From NCBI GenBank assembly GCA_031411655.1, contig JANOBM010000056.1, positions 1-64,000 on the forward strand: a DNA stretch of 64,000 nucleotides, in the 5' to 3' direction. The notes under the pieces are model-generated. The model saw only the letters and a program-made list of their open reading frames with translations, was not told where the DNA came from and made no database searches. Of this stretch, positions 53,668 to 61,648 are shown piece by piece (position 1 is the stretch's first letter; each line of letters begins with the position of its first letter). Source of the DNA: UBA6163 sp031411655 (GTDB lineage: Bacteria > Planctomycetota > Planctomycetia > Pirellulales > Pirellulaceae). Made by a program: the position numbers and the translations under genes.

Positions 53668-54396
53668 ATGGCTGATTTCAAGACACACATCACCACTAGC
53701 ACGATAGTCGGAGCCGGTTACGGCTACTGGGGTGTGTTTTATCAGGGCATGACAATTGAAAGTGGGGTGCTTGCCGCAGGCTTGTGTGCCGTTGCAGGAA
53801 TGTTGCCAGACCTTGATAGCGATTCGGGTGTGCCGCTCCGTGAGACGAGCATGTTTGCATCAGCGACCATTCCGATGTTGATGATCGATCGCTTTCGTGA
53901 CCTCAATCTTTCTCACGAAGCCATGGCATTGGCCGCGATGATCATCTACGTGGCGATCCGTTTTGTCGTTGTCGAGTTTTTTCGTCGTTACACCGTCCAT
54001 CGCGGTATGTGGCACAGTATTCCCGCGGCCGCCTCGGTCGGGGTGCTTGCTTATTTGGTCATGCCCTGCCCTTCGGAAAGCGCTCGAGTTTACAAGAGTC
54101 TTGCGGTGACCCTTGGCTTTGTCGTTCACCTCGTGTTGGATGAAATCTGGAGTATGCAATTTCGGCATGGTCGGTTTCGGTTAAAGAAGTCATTTGGTAC
54201 GGCACTGAAATTTTGGGGCGAGAGTCCCTGGGCCAATATCACCGTTTATGCGAAGCTCGCGTTGTTGGTCTACCTTGCGTGGGGCGACACCGACATTCCA
54301 CAGCGTCTGAGAGATCGTGCCCGGCTCGAGATTCCCTATTTGGCCGATCCGAGTGACAAACCGCCCGCATGGCAAGAATGGCTTCAGCGTCGCTAA
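53668..54396 (+). CDS. YdjM-like membrane-bound metal-dependent hydrolase
   Basis: 242 residues from ATG 53668 (MADFKTHI); ATG 53656 would add four. MADFKTHITTSTIVGAGYG, AGMLPDLDSDSG, TVHRGMWHSIPAAASV and FVVHLVLDEIWS carry the His/Asp ligands of the YdjM (PF04307) family. Several helices are present. The substrate is unknown. Confidence 0.88.
   Translation: MADFKTHITTSTIVGAGYGYWGVFYQGMTIESGVLAAGLCAVAGMLPDLDSDSGVPLRETSMFASATIPMLMIDRFRDLNLSHEAMALAAMIIYVAIRFVVVEFFRRYTVHRGMWHSIPAAASVGVLAYLVMPCPSESARVYKSLAVTLGFVVHLVLDEIWSMQFRHGRFRLKKSFGTALKFWGESPWANITVYAKLALLVYLAWGDTDIPQRLRDRARLEIPYLADPSDKPPAWQEWLQRR
54064..54071 (-). repeat. GGGCAGGG octamer, first minus-strand copy
   Basis: Reads CCCTGCCC on the plus strand inside a plus-strand gene, so its orientation opposes the gene. 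Confidence 0.6.
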
Positions 54397-54414
54397 GTTG
54401 TCCAGTGCTTAGGG

Positions 54415-54427
54415 ATACGAATCGTAT
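54415..54427. repeat. Perfect 13-bp palindrome with 1-nt centre
   Basis: ATACGA (54415-54420), A, TCGTAT (54422-54427) in the 53-bp gap between two convergent genes. Nearby CAGCTGATT (54431-54439) and AATCAGCTG (54476-54484) form a 9-bp inverted repeat that reaches into dtd. Function unknown. Confidence 0.5.
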
Positions 54428-54449
54428 TCTCAGCTGATTCCAGTCAGAG

Positions 54450-54959
54450 TCACTTAGGATCTTCTCGATTATCCCAATCAGCTGAATCAAGAATGATCGT
54501 CACGGGGCCGTCATTCGAAATCTGAACTAGCATGTCGGCTGCGAAAATGCCGCAAGCGACCTGAATCCCTGTGGCCCGGCACCGTTCGACGAAGTAGTCG
54601 TAGAGTCTTTTGGCTTCGCTCGGTAGCGCCGCGTTGGTAAAAGCGGGCCTTCGTCCGCGCCGACAGTCGGCGTAAAGCGTGAATTGGCTGATGATTAAAA
54701 TGGAGCCACCGATATCCAGCACACTGCGATTCATCTTACCGTTCTCATCACTGAAAATTCGAAGGTTCACAAGCTTGTCAACCATGCGATCAATCGTTGC
54801 TTCTGCGTCCCCCTGCCCTACCCCAGCCAAGACGACCAATCCTTGCTCGATCCTGCCGACGCACTGGTCTTCAACCGTGACTGCCCCTTCGCGAACTCTT
54901 TGGATAACCAACCTCAAGATTTCTTTATCCTCGCTGAGTGATTCAAACCTGTTACCCAC
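54450..54959 (-). CDS. dtd: D-aminoacyl-tRNA deacylase
   Basis: 169 residues from ATG 54959. It hydrolyses D-aminoacyl-tRNAs and glycyl-tRNA(Ala). SQFTLYADCRRGRRPAF and ISNDGPVTIILD are the two conserved motifs that form the active site. The core begins LRLVIQRVREGAVTVE; a TTG just before it would give the usual short N-terminus, so the first 14 residues may not be translated. Length otherwise normal. Confidence 0.96.
   Translation of the reverse strand: MGNRFESLSEDKEILRLVIQRVREGAVTVEDQCVGRIEQGLVVLAGVGQGDAEATIDRMVDKLVNLRIFSDENGKMNRSVLDIGGSILIISQFTLYADCRRGRRPAFTNAALPSEAKRLYDYFVERCRATGIQVACGIFAADMLVQISNDGPVTIILDSADWDNREDPK
54811..54823 (-). repeat. GGGCAGGG overlapped with GGGTAGGG (minus strand)
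   Basis: CCCTGCCC at 54811-54818 and CCCTACCC at 54816-54823 on the plus strand, inside dtd. Confidence 0.55.
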
Positions 54960-55052
54960 GTGTTACCATTGAATAGGTTAGCCTATCGATAGCCCGCGAC
55001 CGATATCCCTTGTTTATCTTCACGATCCTTCGTCGATTTCACGCGGATCCAA

Positions 55053-55970
55053 ATGCCTTACTTGTTTACCTGTCCGCATTGCCAAAGCAAAACCCTCGTT
55101 GAGGATCGCTTCAGCGGCCATATCGGCCGTTGTGCGACATGCGATGGAAAGATCGAAGTACCGCATTTTGTGATGAGTAGCGCATCGTCCACTTCGCAGC
55201 CGGTACCGCAGGACCATATTGGACTGACAACGCGTCGAATCATCGCATCGATTGTTGGTCTACTGATTGTCATCGGACTTGGCGGGGTCCTCATCCGATA
55301 CGCAACACCCGCGGTGACCAAGCTGTCGGCGGTGCGACAGCGCACGCAGACGATACGGAACTTAGAGCAAATTGCAGCCGCCCTGAACGCCTACGCAGCG
55401 GATCATGGAGCCTATCCGGCCCCGGTTGTTCGCGATGCATCCGGTATGCCAATGCACAGTTGGCGAGTAGCGATATTGCCATACCTTAATGAGTCACAAC
55501 TCTACGTTTCCTACGATTTTAATCAGCCGTGGAATTCGCCAAGCAATTCGCTGATCGTTGGTTCGATGCCGAGTGTGTATGCGTCGCCGCATATCAGCGG
55601 GTTTTCATCAAACCAAAGTCATTATCAATTAGTCAGCGGCGACACGACGCTATTTCCTCGAACTGGGCCGCTCGGTCCTAAGAAGTTGTTGGATGAAGCA
55701 GCCAAGACGGCTCTTGTGGTCGAGGCATTTCCCACACCGAATTCATCGGCTGTCTGGACTGAACCCGTCGAACTCGACATCAATGCGATGTCTTTTGTGA
55801 TGGGAGCGAATCCTGGTGTTGAGATCGGCGGTGTTACCGAAGGTGGTGTTGGGATTGCGACAGTCGACGGCGAGGGTCACTTTCTAGAAGAGACAACCAC
55901 GCCGGAAATCATTCGCGCGATCCTAACGGCAAGCGGTGGTGAACCGCTTGCGGATGATGTTCTTGACTAA
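55053..55970 (+). CDS. DUF1559-type protein with N-terminal zinc ribbon
   Basis: 305 residues. A zinc ribbon (CPHC...CATC, residues 7-32) is followed by a membrane helix (about 65-88; IASIVGLLIVIGLGGVLIRY). Then RQRTQTIRNLEQIAAALNAYAADHGAYP and HSWRVAILPYLNESQLYVSYDFNQPWNSP match the DUF1559 domain of planctomycetes. Typical DUF1559 proteins begin with a prepilin-like signal; this one has a cytoplasmic zinc ribbon instead. Function is unknown. Confidence 0.82.
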   Translation: MPYLFTCPHCQSKTLVEDRFSGHIGRCATCDGKIEVPHFVMSSASSTSQPVPQDHIGLTTRRIIASIVGLLIVIGLGGVLIRYATPAVTKLSAVRQRTQTIRNLEQIAAALNAYAADHGAYPAPVVRDASGMPMHSWRVAILPYLNESQLYVSYDFNQPWNSPSNSLIVGSMPSVYASPHISGFSSNQSHYQLVSGDTTLFPRTGPLGPKKLLDEAAKTALVVEAFPTPNSSAVWTEPVELDINAMSFVMGANPGVEIGGVTEGGVGIATVDGEGHFLEETTTPEIIRAILTASGGEPLADDVLD

Positions 55971-55980
55971 CATGAGGGCC

Positions 55981-57198
55981 TTAATACGGACGAGGTCTTA
56001 CCGAGCCTTGTACTCGGCTGGGCAAACCTTGAATGCGTAAGAACCCTTCGGCGTCGTCTTGATTGTAGCTGCCGCCGCCTTCCATCGTTGCAATCGCTGC
56101 GTCGTAGAGGCTCAATGGGCTCGAACGCTTCGCGACGCTGATGTTTCCCTTGTAGAGCGAAAGGGTGACCTCGCCGGTCACCGTCGACTGGGCCTGTCGA
56201 TTGAAGGCCATCAGTGCGTCCATTTTTGGTACGTACCAGAACCCGTAGTAGACCATTTCCGCCACTTCCGGTGCCATGCGGTCACGCAAGTGCATTAGGT
56301 CGCGATCCATGGTCAATTGTTCAACGTACATATGAGCGTCATACAAGACGGTCATACCCGGCGCTTCGTATACGCCGCGGCTCTTCATGCCGACGAATCG
56401 ATTCTCGACCATATCGATCCGCCCTACCCCATTACGTCCAGCGATCTTGTTAAGTTTTTCAACCATCTCAAGGGCCGATACTTTTTTACCATTGAGACTG
56501 GTGGGCACCCCTGCATCGAACCCGATGGTAACTTCCTCTGGCGTGTCTGGGGCCTGCTGTGGACTGACGGTCATGCCGAAGTCAACCAGTTGCACGCCGC
56601 ATACATCAAGCTCTTCTAGCTGCCCGGCTTCATAGCTGATGTGAAGTACGTTTTCGTCGCTGCTATAAGGTTTGGAAGAACTCGCCTTCACAGGAATGTT
56701 GTTCTTTGCACAGTACGCGATCATGTCGGTACGTCCTGGAAATGCATCACGGAAGGACTTCATTCGCCATGGCGCGATCATCTGAATCTTCGGGTCAAGC
56801 GCCTCGGCCGCGAGTTGGAACCGGCATTGGTCGTTCCCCTTTCCGGTCGCTCCGTGTGCATAAGCCACCGCGCCAACTTCGCGAGCCACTTGCAGGCATA
56901 CCTTGCTGATGAGCGGCCGTGCGATGGACGTACCTAGGAGATAGATTCCTTCATACTTGGCTCGCCACGCCAGCACTGGGAAGGCGAATTCGCGACACAG
57001 CTCTTCTCGAACGTCGACAATCCGAGAAGTCAATGCACCGCATTTCTTTGCTTTGTCAAGCGTTGCCTGCCGGTCCTCGCACGGTTGGCCAAGATCCACG
57101 TACACTGCGTGGCAGTCGTAGCCTTGTTCTTGAAGCCAAACCAGAATCACTGACGTGTCCAGTCCGCCCGAATACGCTAATACACAGCTCTTTCTCAT
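55981..57198 (-). CDS. argG: Argininosuccinate synthase
   Basis: 405 residues. It condenses citrulline and aspartate with ATP in arginine synthesis. The PP-loop LAYSGGLDTSVILVWLQEQG, ATGKGNDQCRFQLAA, and GRNGVGRIDMVENRFVGMKSRG are ArgG signatures. Length is normal. It is convergent with the DUF1559 gene (10-bp gap) and divergent from larB. Confidence 0.97.
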   Translation of the reverse strand: MRKSCVLAYSGGLDTSVILVWLQEQGYDCHAVYVDLGQPCEDRQATLDKAKKCGALTSRIVDVREELCREFAFPVLAWRAKYEGIYLLGTSIARPLISKVCLQVAREVGAVAYAHGATGKGNDQCRFQLAAEALDPKIQMIAPWRMKSFRDAFPGRTDMIAYCAKNNIPVKASSSKPYSSDENVLHISYEAGQLEELDVCGVQLVDFGMTVSPQQAPDTPEEVTIGFDAGVPTSLNGKKVSALEMVEKLNKIAGRNGVGRIDMVENRFVGMKSRGVYEAPGMTVLYDAHMYVEQLTMDRDLMHLRDRMAPEVAEMVYYGFWYVPKMDALMAFNRQAQSTVTGEVTLSLYKGNISVAKRSSPLSLYDAAIATMEGGGSYNQDDAEGFLRIQGLPSRVQGSVRPRPY

Positions 57199-57282
57199 TT
57201 GCTCTTATTTCATTTTTTTGGGATTCGTGGGATTGGCGATTGAGCCGTCTCCGCCGACTATTGTGTCGGTGATGCCCAAGGG

Positions 57283-58155
57283 ATGACAACCGGCCTAAGT
57301 TTTTACATGAAAAAATCAGCCCCCCCCTCCCCTGCCATCCTAGAAATCCTGACGTCCGTCTCGTCGGGGAGATTGACCGTGGACCAAGCCGTTCAACGCC
57401 TGCGGCAGGACGAAACCGTCACAATCGAGGGGGCAACGATCGATTTGGGACGTGCCGCTCGTTGCCGTTTTGGTGAGGTAATCTACGGGGAAGGCAAATC
57501 GACCAAGCTGATTTTGGATATCGCTAAAGAACTGATCGCCAACGGGCAGGCTGTGTTCATCACTCGCTTAGCGGCCCAGAACGCCGACGAAATCGCCTCG
57601 CACTTCGAGTATTCGTTTTATCATCCCGAAGCCAGAACGATGCGGATTTTCGGTTCCGAGATTTCCCAGGCCAGCATGGATGGGGCCGAGAATACAACGT
57701 CGGATTTCGAACCCGTTTGGCGGCATCGCGTCGTCGTGGTGACCGCGGGAAGTACCGACGGTCACGTTGCTGCCGAAGCGTGTCAGACGTTGGGTTGGAT
57801 GGGAGTGGCCACCGAGTTGATTTGTGACGTCGGTGTGGCTGGCCCCCAGCGACTGCTTGCCGTCGTGCCACGCTTGCGGTCTGCAGCGGTCGTTGTCGTC
57901 GTAGCTGGCATGGAGGCAGCACTCGCAAGTGTGGTCGGTGGTCATGTTGCCTGCCCCGTGATCGCGGTGCCCACCAGTGTCGGGTACGGAACCAGCTTTG
58001 GCGGCGTCACCGCATTGATGGGCATGCTTTCATCGTGTGCCTCTAACGTCACCGTTGTCGGTATCGACGCAGGGTTTAAAGGTGGGTACGTCGCAGGCTT
58101 GATCGCAACACAACTTGACGATTTGTACCGTGAGTCGGTCCTGGCAAAGTCCTGA
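57283..58155 (+). CDS. larB: Nickel-pincer cofactor biosynthesis protein LarB (AIR-carboxylase-like)
   Basis: 290 residues from ATG 57283; ATG 57307 (MKKSAPPSP) is equally possible. The N-terminal RLTVDQAVQRLR and the C-terminal PurE-like domain are typical (VVVTAGSTDGHVAAEA, CDVGVAGPQRLL, VVVVAGMEAALASVVGG, VPTSVGYGTSFGGVTAL). LarB carboxylates and hydrolyses nicotinate adenine dinucleotide in the pathway to the nickel pincer cofactor. larC and larE are not in the window. Confidence 0.9.
   Translation: MTTGLSFYMKKSAPPSPAILEILTSVSSGRLTVDQAVQRLRQDETVTIEGATIDLGRAARCRFGEVIYGEGKSTKLILDIAKELIANGQAVFITRLAAQNADEIASHFEYSFYHPEARTMRIFGSEISQASMDGAENTTSDFEPVWRHRVVVVTAGSTDGHVAAEACQTLGWMGVATELICDVGVAGPQRLLAVVPRLRSAAVVVVVAGMEAALASVVGGHVACPVIAVPTSVGYGTSFGGVTALMGMLSSCASNVTVVGIDAGFKGGYVAGLIATQLDDLYRESVLAKS
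57325..57332 (-). repeat. GGGGAGGG octamer (minus strand)
   Basis: CCCTCCCC on the plus strand in the 5' part of larB, opposing the gene strand. Confidence 0.4.
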
Positions 58156-58182
58156 GCGTCCCTTTTCACCTTTAAGATTGAA

Positions 58183-59067
58183 TTGGAATCCGAGTTGAAT
58201 ACGTCTATCCCCTGCCCTCCCCTGCGGCTGACCTACCGAAAGCATGACTCACACAAGGGAGACTACGGTCGCGTGTTGATGGTCGGTGGATCAAGAGGCA
58301 TGGCGGGTGCTATCTCGCTATCGGCAATGGCGGCCCTGCGAACGGGTTCCGGATTAGTCTCTGCTTTTGTACCCGATCGCTGTTTGGATACGGTCGCAGG
58401 GTTCGACCCGTGTCTGATGACGATTGCTGCGCCGGACAACGACGATGGTCATTTCTCGCAGGACGCTACCGCCGTACTGAAAATCCATTCAGCGAAGGCT
58501 AATGCGATCGGGATAGGTCCTGGGATGGGTACCGGAGCCGGTGCCGCGTCTCTGGTCGCCATGATTTGCAAGCTGCAATCGATTCCTCGCGTCTTCGATG
58601 CTGACGCGCTCAATCTTATCTCCCGCTCTGGCCCTCACGCCGCTGAAACGCGGATTCTAGGCCCCGCTGTGTTGACACCTCATCCAGGTGAGATGGAAAG
58701 GCTGACCGGTTCTAAAGCTACCGACCGACTCTCTCAGATCGAAGCTGCGGTAAGCTTTGCTTTGAGTCACGATGTAGTGCTTCTCTTGAAAGGGGCACAG
58801 ACCTTCGTCACCGATGGGAAGGAGCGGTGGTTCAACGAGACCGGTAACCCGGGTATGGCAAAGGGAGGAAGTGGAGATTGCTTGACTGGAATCATTACTT
58901 CACTACTTGGTCAAGGAATACCGCCCTGCCCTGCTGCAAAGCTTGGTGCTTTTTTACATGGTCGCGCTGGTGATCTCGCAGCCGCTGCCATGGGTGAAAG
59001 TGGGATGACGCCAATGGATCTCCTTCATTTCCTACCGGTTGCGTTGCGAGAATCGACCGGTAAGTGA
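58183..59067 (+). CDS. nnrD: ADP-dependent NAD(P)H-hydrate dehydratase
   Basis: About 294 residues from a TTG at 58183; another TTG at 58195 is possible, and the exact start is uncertain. It repairs damaged NAD(P)H. KGDYGRVLMVGGSRGMAGA, FDADALNLI, LTPHPGEMERLTG and NPGMAKGGSGDCLTGI (the catalytic GxGD motif, here GSGD) identify the family. The epimerase half (NnrE) is absent, so it is the stand-alone form. It begins 27 bp after larB. Confidence 0.93.
   Translation: MESELNTSIPCPPLRLTYRKHDSHKGDYGRVLMVGGSRGMAGAISLSAMAALRTGSGLVSAFVPDRCLDTVAGFDPCLMTIAAPDNDDGHFSQDATAVLKIHSAKANAIGIGPGMGTGAGAASLVAMICKLQSIPRVFDADALNLISRSGPHAAETRILGPAVLTPHPGEMERLTGSKATDRLSQIEAAVSFALSHDVVLLLKGAQTFVTDGKERWFNETGNPGMAKGGSGDCLTGIITSLLGQGIPPCPAAKLGAFLHGRAGDLAAAAMGESGMTPMDLLHFLPVALRESTGK
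58210..58222 (-). repeat. GGGCAGGG overlapped with GGGGAGGG (minus strand)
   Basis: CCCTGCCC at 58210-58217 and CCCTCCCC at 58215-58222 on the plus strand, at the 5' end of nnrD, opposing the gene strand. Confidence 0.55.
58924..58931 (-). repeat. GGGCAGGG octamer (minus strand)
   Basis: Within nnrD, a plus-strand gene, so opposing it. Confidence 0.6.
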
Positions 59068-59241
59068 TATTCCCGCCTTTCGTGATCGGGTGACATTGTT
59101 CGTTGGGTTTGCTTCGCTTCGTCCGCCTCTCGCCTCAAAAAACTGAGCTTCAGGATCGCGGTGTGCAACGTTTTGTACGGTCGTTGAGTCCGTGTAATAA
59201 ATCCAGTTCATTGCGTTACCAATCTGGCTGTCGGCATCGCG

Positions 59242-60189
59242 TTAGTCGGCTTTACCTGATTCGGAGGGAGGATAGAGTGCTTTTTGGAGCCAGATCCTTG
59301 CTTGCTGGCGTTCGGTTGAATCGATAAGCATCCACCGATCCGTGTGGCAAGTGAGCATCAGTGCGTTGGGAACTGCTGGGAAAATCTTCTTGATCGGGAT
59401 GGCGAGGAAAGTGAACCCGAGTTTCTCAGAATCCCCTCCGATCAGTTGCTTAGTGGCGTCCACGCCACCTTCTTCTTCCGCCTGGCACACCAATACGGGG
59501 CGCATGACAATCCGCTTACGGCGAATCGCTGCCGCTTCTCGGTATTCGCTTTCGGGGTAACCCCATTGGGTTCCGGGCCATTGCCTGACGCCATCGTAAT
59601 GGTCATGACACATGAAACCGCACCAAAGACTGGCGATCTGATCATCGTAAAGCCCTATGTAGTTAACAGCGATCGCACCCCTCGAAAAACCACAAATCAC
59701 AACCTTGCTGGTATCGCCGCCAAACTGTGCACAAATCCGTGGAACATTCCGTTTTGCGTATTCCACTGTTGCTCTTTCATCTCCCCACCACGTAATCTCG
59801 TTTCGCTTGCGGTCGTCCGAAATGAACGGCAATACAACCCAAATGCACTGTCCTCCACCGAGCCCGTATCCAAGCGCTGCGCCTTCGACCTCCCCAGTCG
59901 ATCCTGACTTTGGGAAATGGTTGCCCGTGTACTCGACAATCACCGGCCAGGATCGACCTTGTTTCTTCCAATCCGGATCCCAATCTGGCGGAAGATAGAG
60001 CAAGTGGTGAACGGACGACCCTTCGTACTCGGGTGCGACCACGGCGACACGCTTCCCCGCAGCGGGTTCACCCTGCCCTAAGGATGGAATCTCAAGGTCA
60101 ACAGATGGTTCGAAAGCCTCAAGTGGAGGAGTGGAACCTACGGCTAACCATGTGAGCAAGGTGAGCGAGATGGCGACAGATGGTTGCAT
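59242..60189 (-). CDS. Exported alpha/beta-hydrolase-like protein
   Basis: About 315 residues from ATG 60189 (MQPSVAISLTLLTWLAVG, a signal peptide); the frame opens at 60261. VVICGFSRGAIAVNYIG contains the nucleophile-elbow pattern GxSxG. ALMLTCHTDRWMLID near the end could supply the catalytic His, and the Asp is not certain. It resembles planctomycete secreted esterases with no assigned substrate. 174 bp of non-coding DNA separates it from nnrD, which is convergent. Confidence 0.7.
   Translation of the reverse strand: MQPSVAISLTLLTWLAVGSTPPLEAFEPSVDLEIPSLGQGEPAAGKRVAVVAPEYEGSSVHHLLYLPPDWDPDWKKQGRSWPVIVEYTGNHFPKSGSTGEVEGAALGYGLGGGQCIWVVLPFISDDRKRNEITWWGDERATVEYAKRNVPRICAQFGGDTSKVVICGFSRGAIAVNYIGLYDDQIASLWCGFMCHDHYDGVRQWPGTQWGYPESEYREAAAIRRKRIVMRPVLVCQAEEEGGVDATKQLIGGDSEKLGFTFLAIPIKKIFPAVPNALMLTCHTDRWMLIDSTERQQARIWLQKALYPPSESGKAD
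60071..60078 (-). repeat. GGGCAGGG octamer (minus strand)
   Basis: Within the exported hydrolase gene, same strand. It is the right-most copy seen. Confidence 0.6.
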
Positions 60190-60359
60190 AGGTAGAAACC
60201 GTGCTCTCTCAACCGATATTACGGCACTCCATGGTACGACAGCACACGGCGACATTGCCAAGACTTACGCTGTGATATGCTAACAGCATACTTGAGTCAC
60301 CTGGCACGCCTTCGGTGGGTTGTTGCGAAGGATTGAAATCGTAACCGGTAATTCGTAGC

Positions 60360-61526
60360 GTGATGCGTTACTTGGTGGGCAGTATTTGTCGAGGACTTTG
60401 TTTGATGGGATTTGCAATGCGATCGTTAGGTTTCAGTTTGTTGGTAACGGCGCTTTGCCTGGGTAGGCAAGTCAAAGGCCAAGAATCTCTTCATCCAATC
60501 GATGCCACTCCGACTGGCGAAGTAATGAGCGCCCCCGAGGCGGCTCCCGCAGCAAACCCGTTGATTTCGAGGATTGCATTCGGGTCCTGCTCGACGCAGG
60601 ATGAGCCGCAGCCGATTTTGCGCACCGTGTTGGAATGGGAGCCTGATTTGTTCATTTATCTCGGTGACAATATCTACGGCGATACCCGTGACATGAAATT
60701 ACTGGAAGCCAAGTATGCCAAGTTAGGCGATAAGAAAGAGTTCAAAGCACTTCGAGCGGCGGTACCGATCGTTGCGACCTGGGACGATCATGACTACGGT
60801 GACAACGATGCGGGTAAAGAGTTTCCATTTAAGGTTGAATCAAAGGAAATTTTCCTTCGGTTCTGGAATGAACCAAATCCGAGTCCGCGCCGTGAGCATG
60901 ACGGGATTTATGTTAGTTACCGGTTCGAAGATCCAAAAGTCGGCAAGACGTTGCAGTTAATTTTGCTTGATACAAGAACGTTCCGAGATGCACCATTAAA
61001 GAACCCGTTTCCTTCCTGGAGGAATGATTACCTTCCCGATACCAATCCAAACAAGACGCTGTTAGGTACCGAGCAGTGGTCATGGCTCGAAGAACGATTG
61101 CGTGAGCCAGCGGATTTGCGGATCATCGGAAGCAGCATTCAGTTTGGCCATGAGTACAACGGCTACGAATCATGGACCAATTTCCCACTCGAATTAGTCA
61201 AGATGGTCGACCTCATCAAGTCGACAAAAGCGAACGGCGTGGTGTTCATTTCCGGCGATGTACACTGGGGGGAACTTTCTATCTTGAGGGCACCCGGTTG
61301 CTATCCGCTTTACGATTTGACTGCCAGCGGCCTTAATCGCGATTGGTCCTATGTGGAGCCCAACCGGAACCGTCATGGCGAAGCTTGCATGGACTTTCAT
61401 TTTGGGATGTTGGATATCGATTGGGCGGAAAAGCCAACTGTTCAGTTTCGTATTCACGACATGACCGGACGGTCCCGGGTTCGAAAGACGGTCCCATTCA
61501 AAGAACTTCGTTTTCAGCCGGATTGA
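60360..61526 (+). CDS. Exported PhoD-like phosphatase (calcineurin-like fold)
   Basis: 388 residues with an N-terminal hydrophobic signal (FSLLVTALCLGRQVKGQ). FGSCSTQDEPQPI, YLGDNIYGDT, TWDDHDYGDNDAG, and SGDVHWGEL give the metal-binding residues typical of PhoD-family phosphatases/phosphodiesterases. Several Met codons occur near the start, so the exact N-terminus is open. It is divergent from the hydrolase at 59242. Confidence 0.88.
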   Translation: MMRYLVGSICRGLCLMGFAMRSLGFSLLVTALCLGRQVKGQESLHPIDATPTGEVMSAPEAAPAANPLISRIAFGSCSTQDEPQPILRTVLEWEPDLFIYLGDNIYGDTRDMKLLEAKYAKLGDKKEFKALRAAVPIVATWDDHDYGDNDAGKEFPFKVESKEIFLRFWNEPNPSPRREHDGIYVSYRFEDPKVGKTLQLILLDTRTFRDAPLKNPFPSWRNDYLPDTNPNKTLLGTEQWSWLEERLREPADLRIIGSSIQFGHEYNGYESWTNFPLELVKMVDLIKSTKANGVVFISGDVHWGELSILRAPGCYPLYDLTASGLNRDWSYVEPNRNRHGEACMDFHFGMLDIDWAEKPTVQFRIHDMTGRSRVRKTVPFKELRFQPD

Positions 61527-61648
61527 TTTTGTGTGCCGACCTCGCCCTATCGACCTGGCCCGCATTCGCGTCATAATCGAAGCCGTTTGACCGCACCGAT
61601 TCGTGCTTGTTTCCCACCAATCTTTCTTGTGACCTTTGCACCGCCGCA

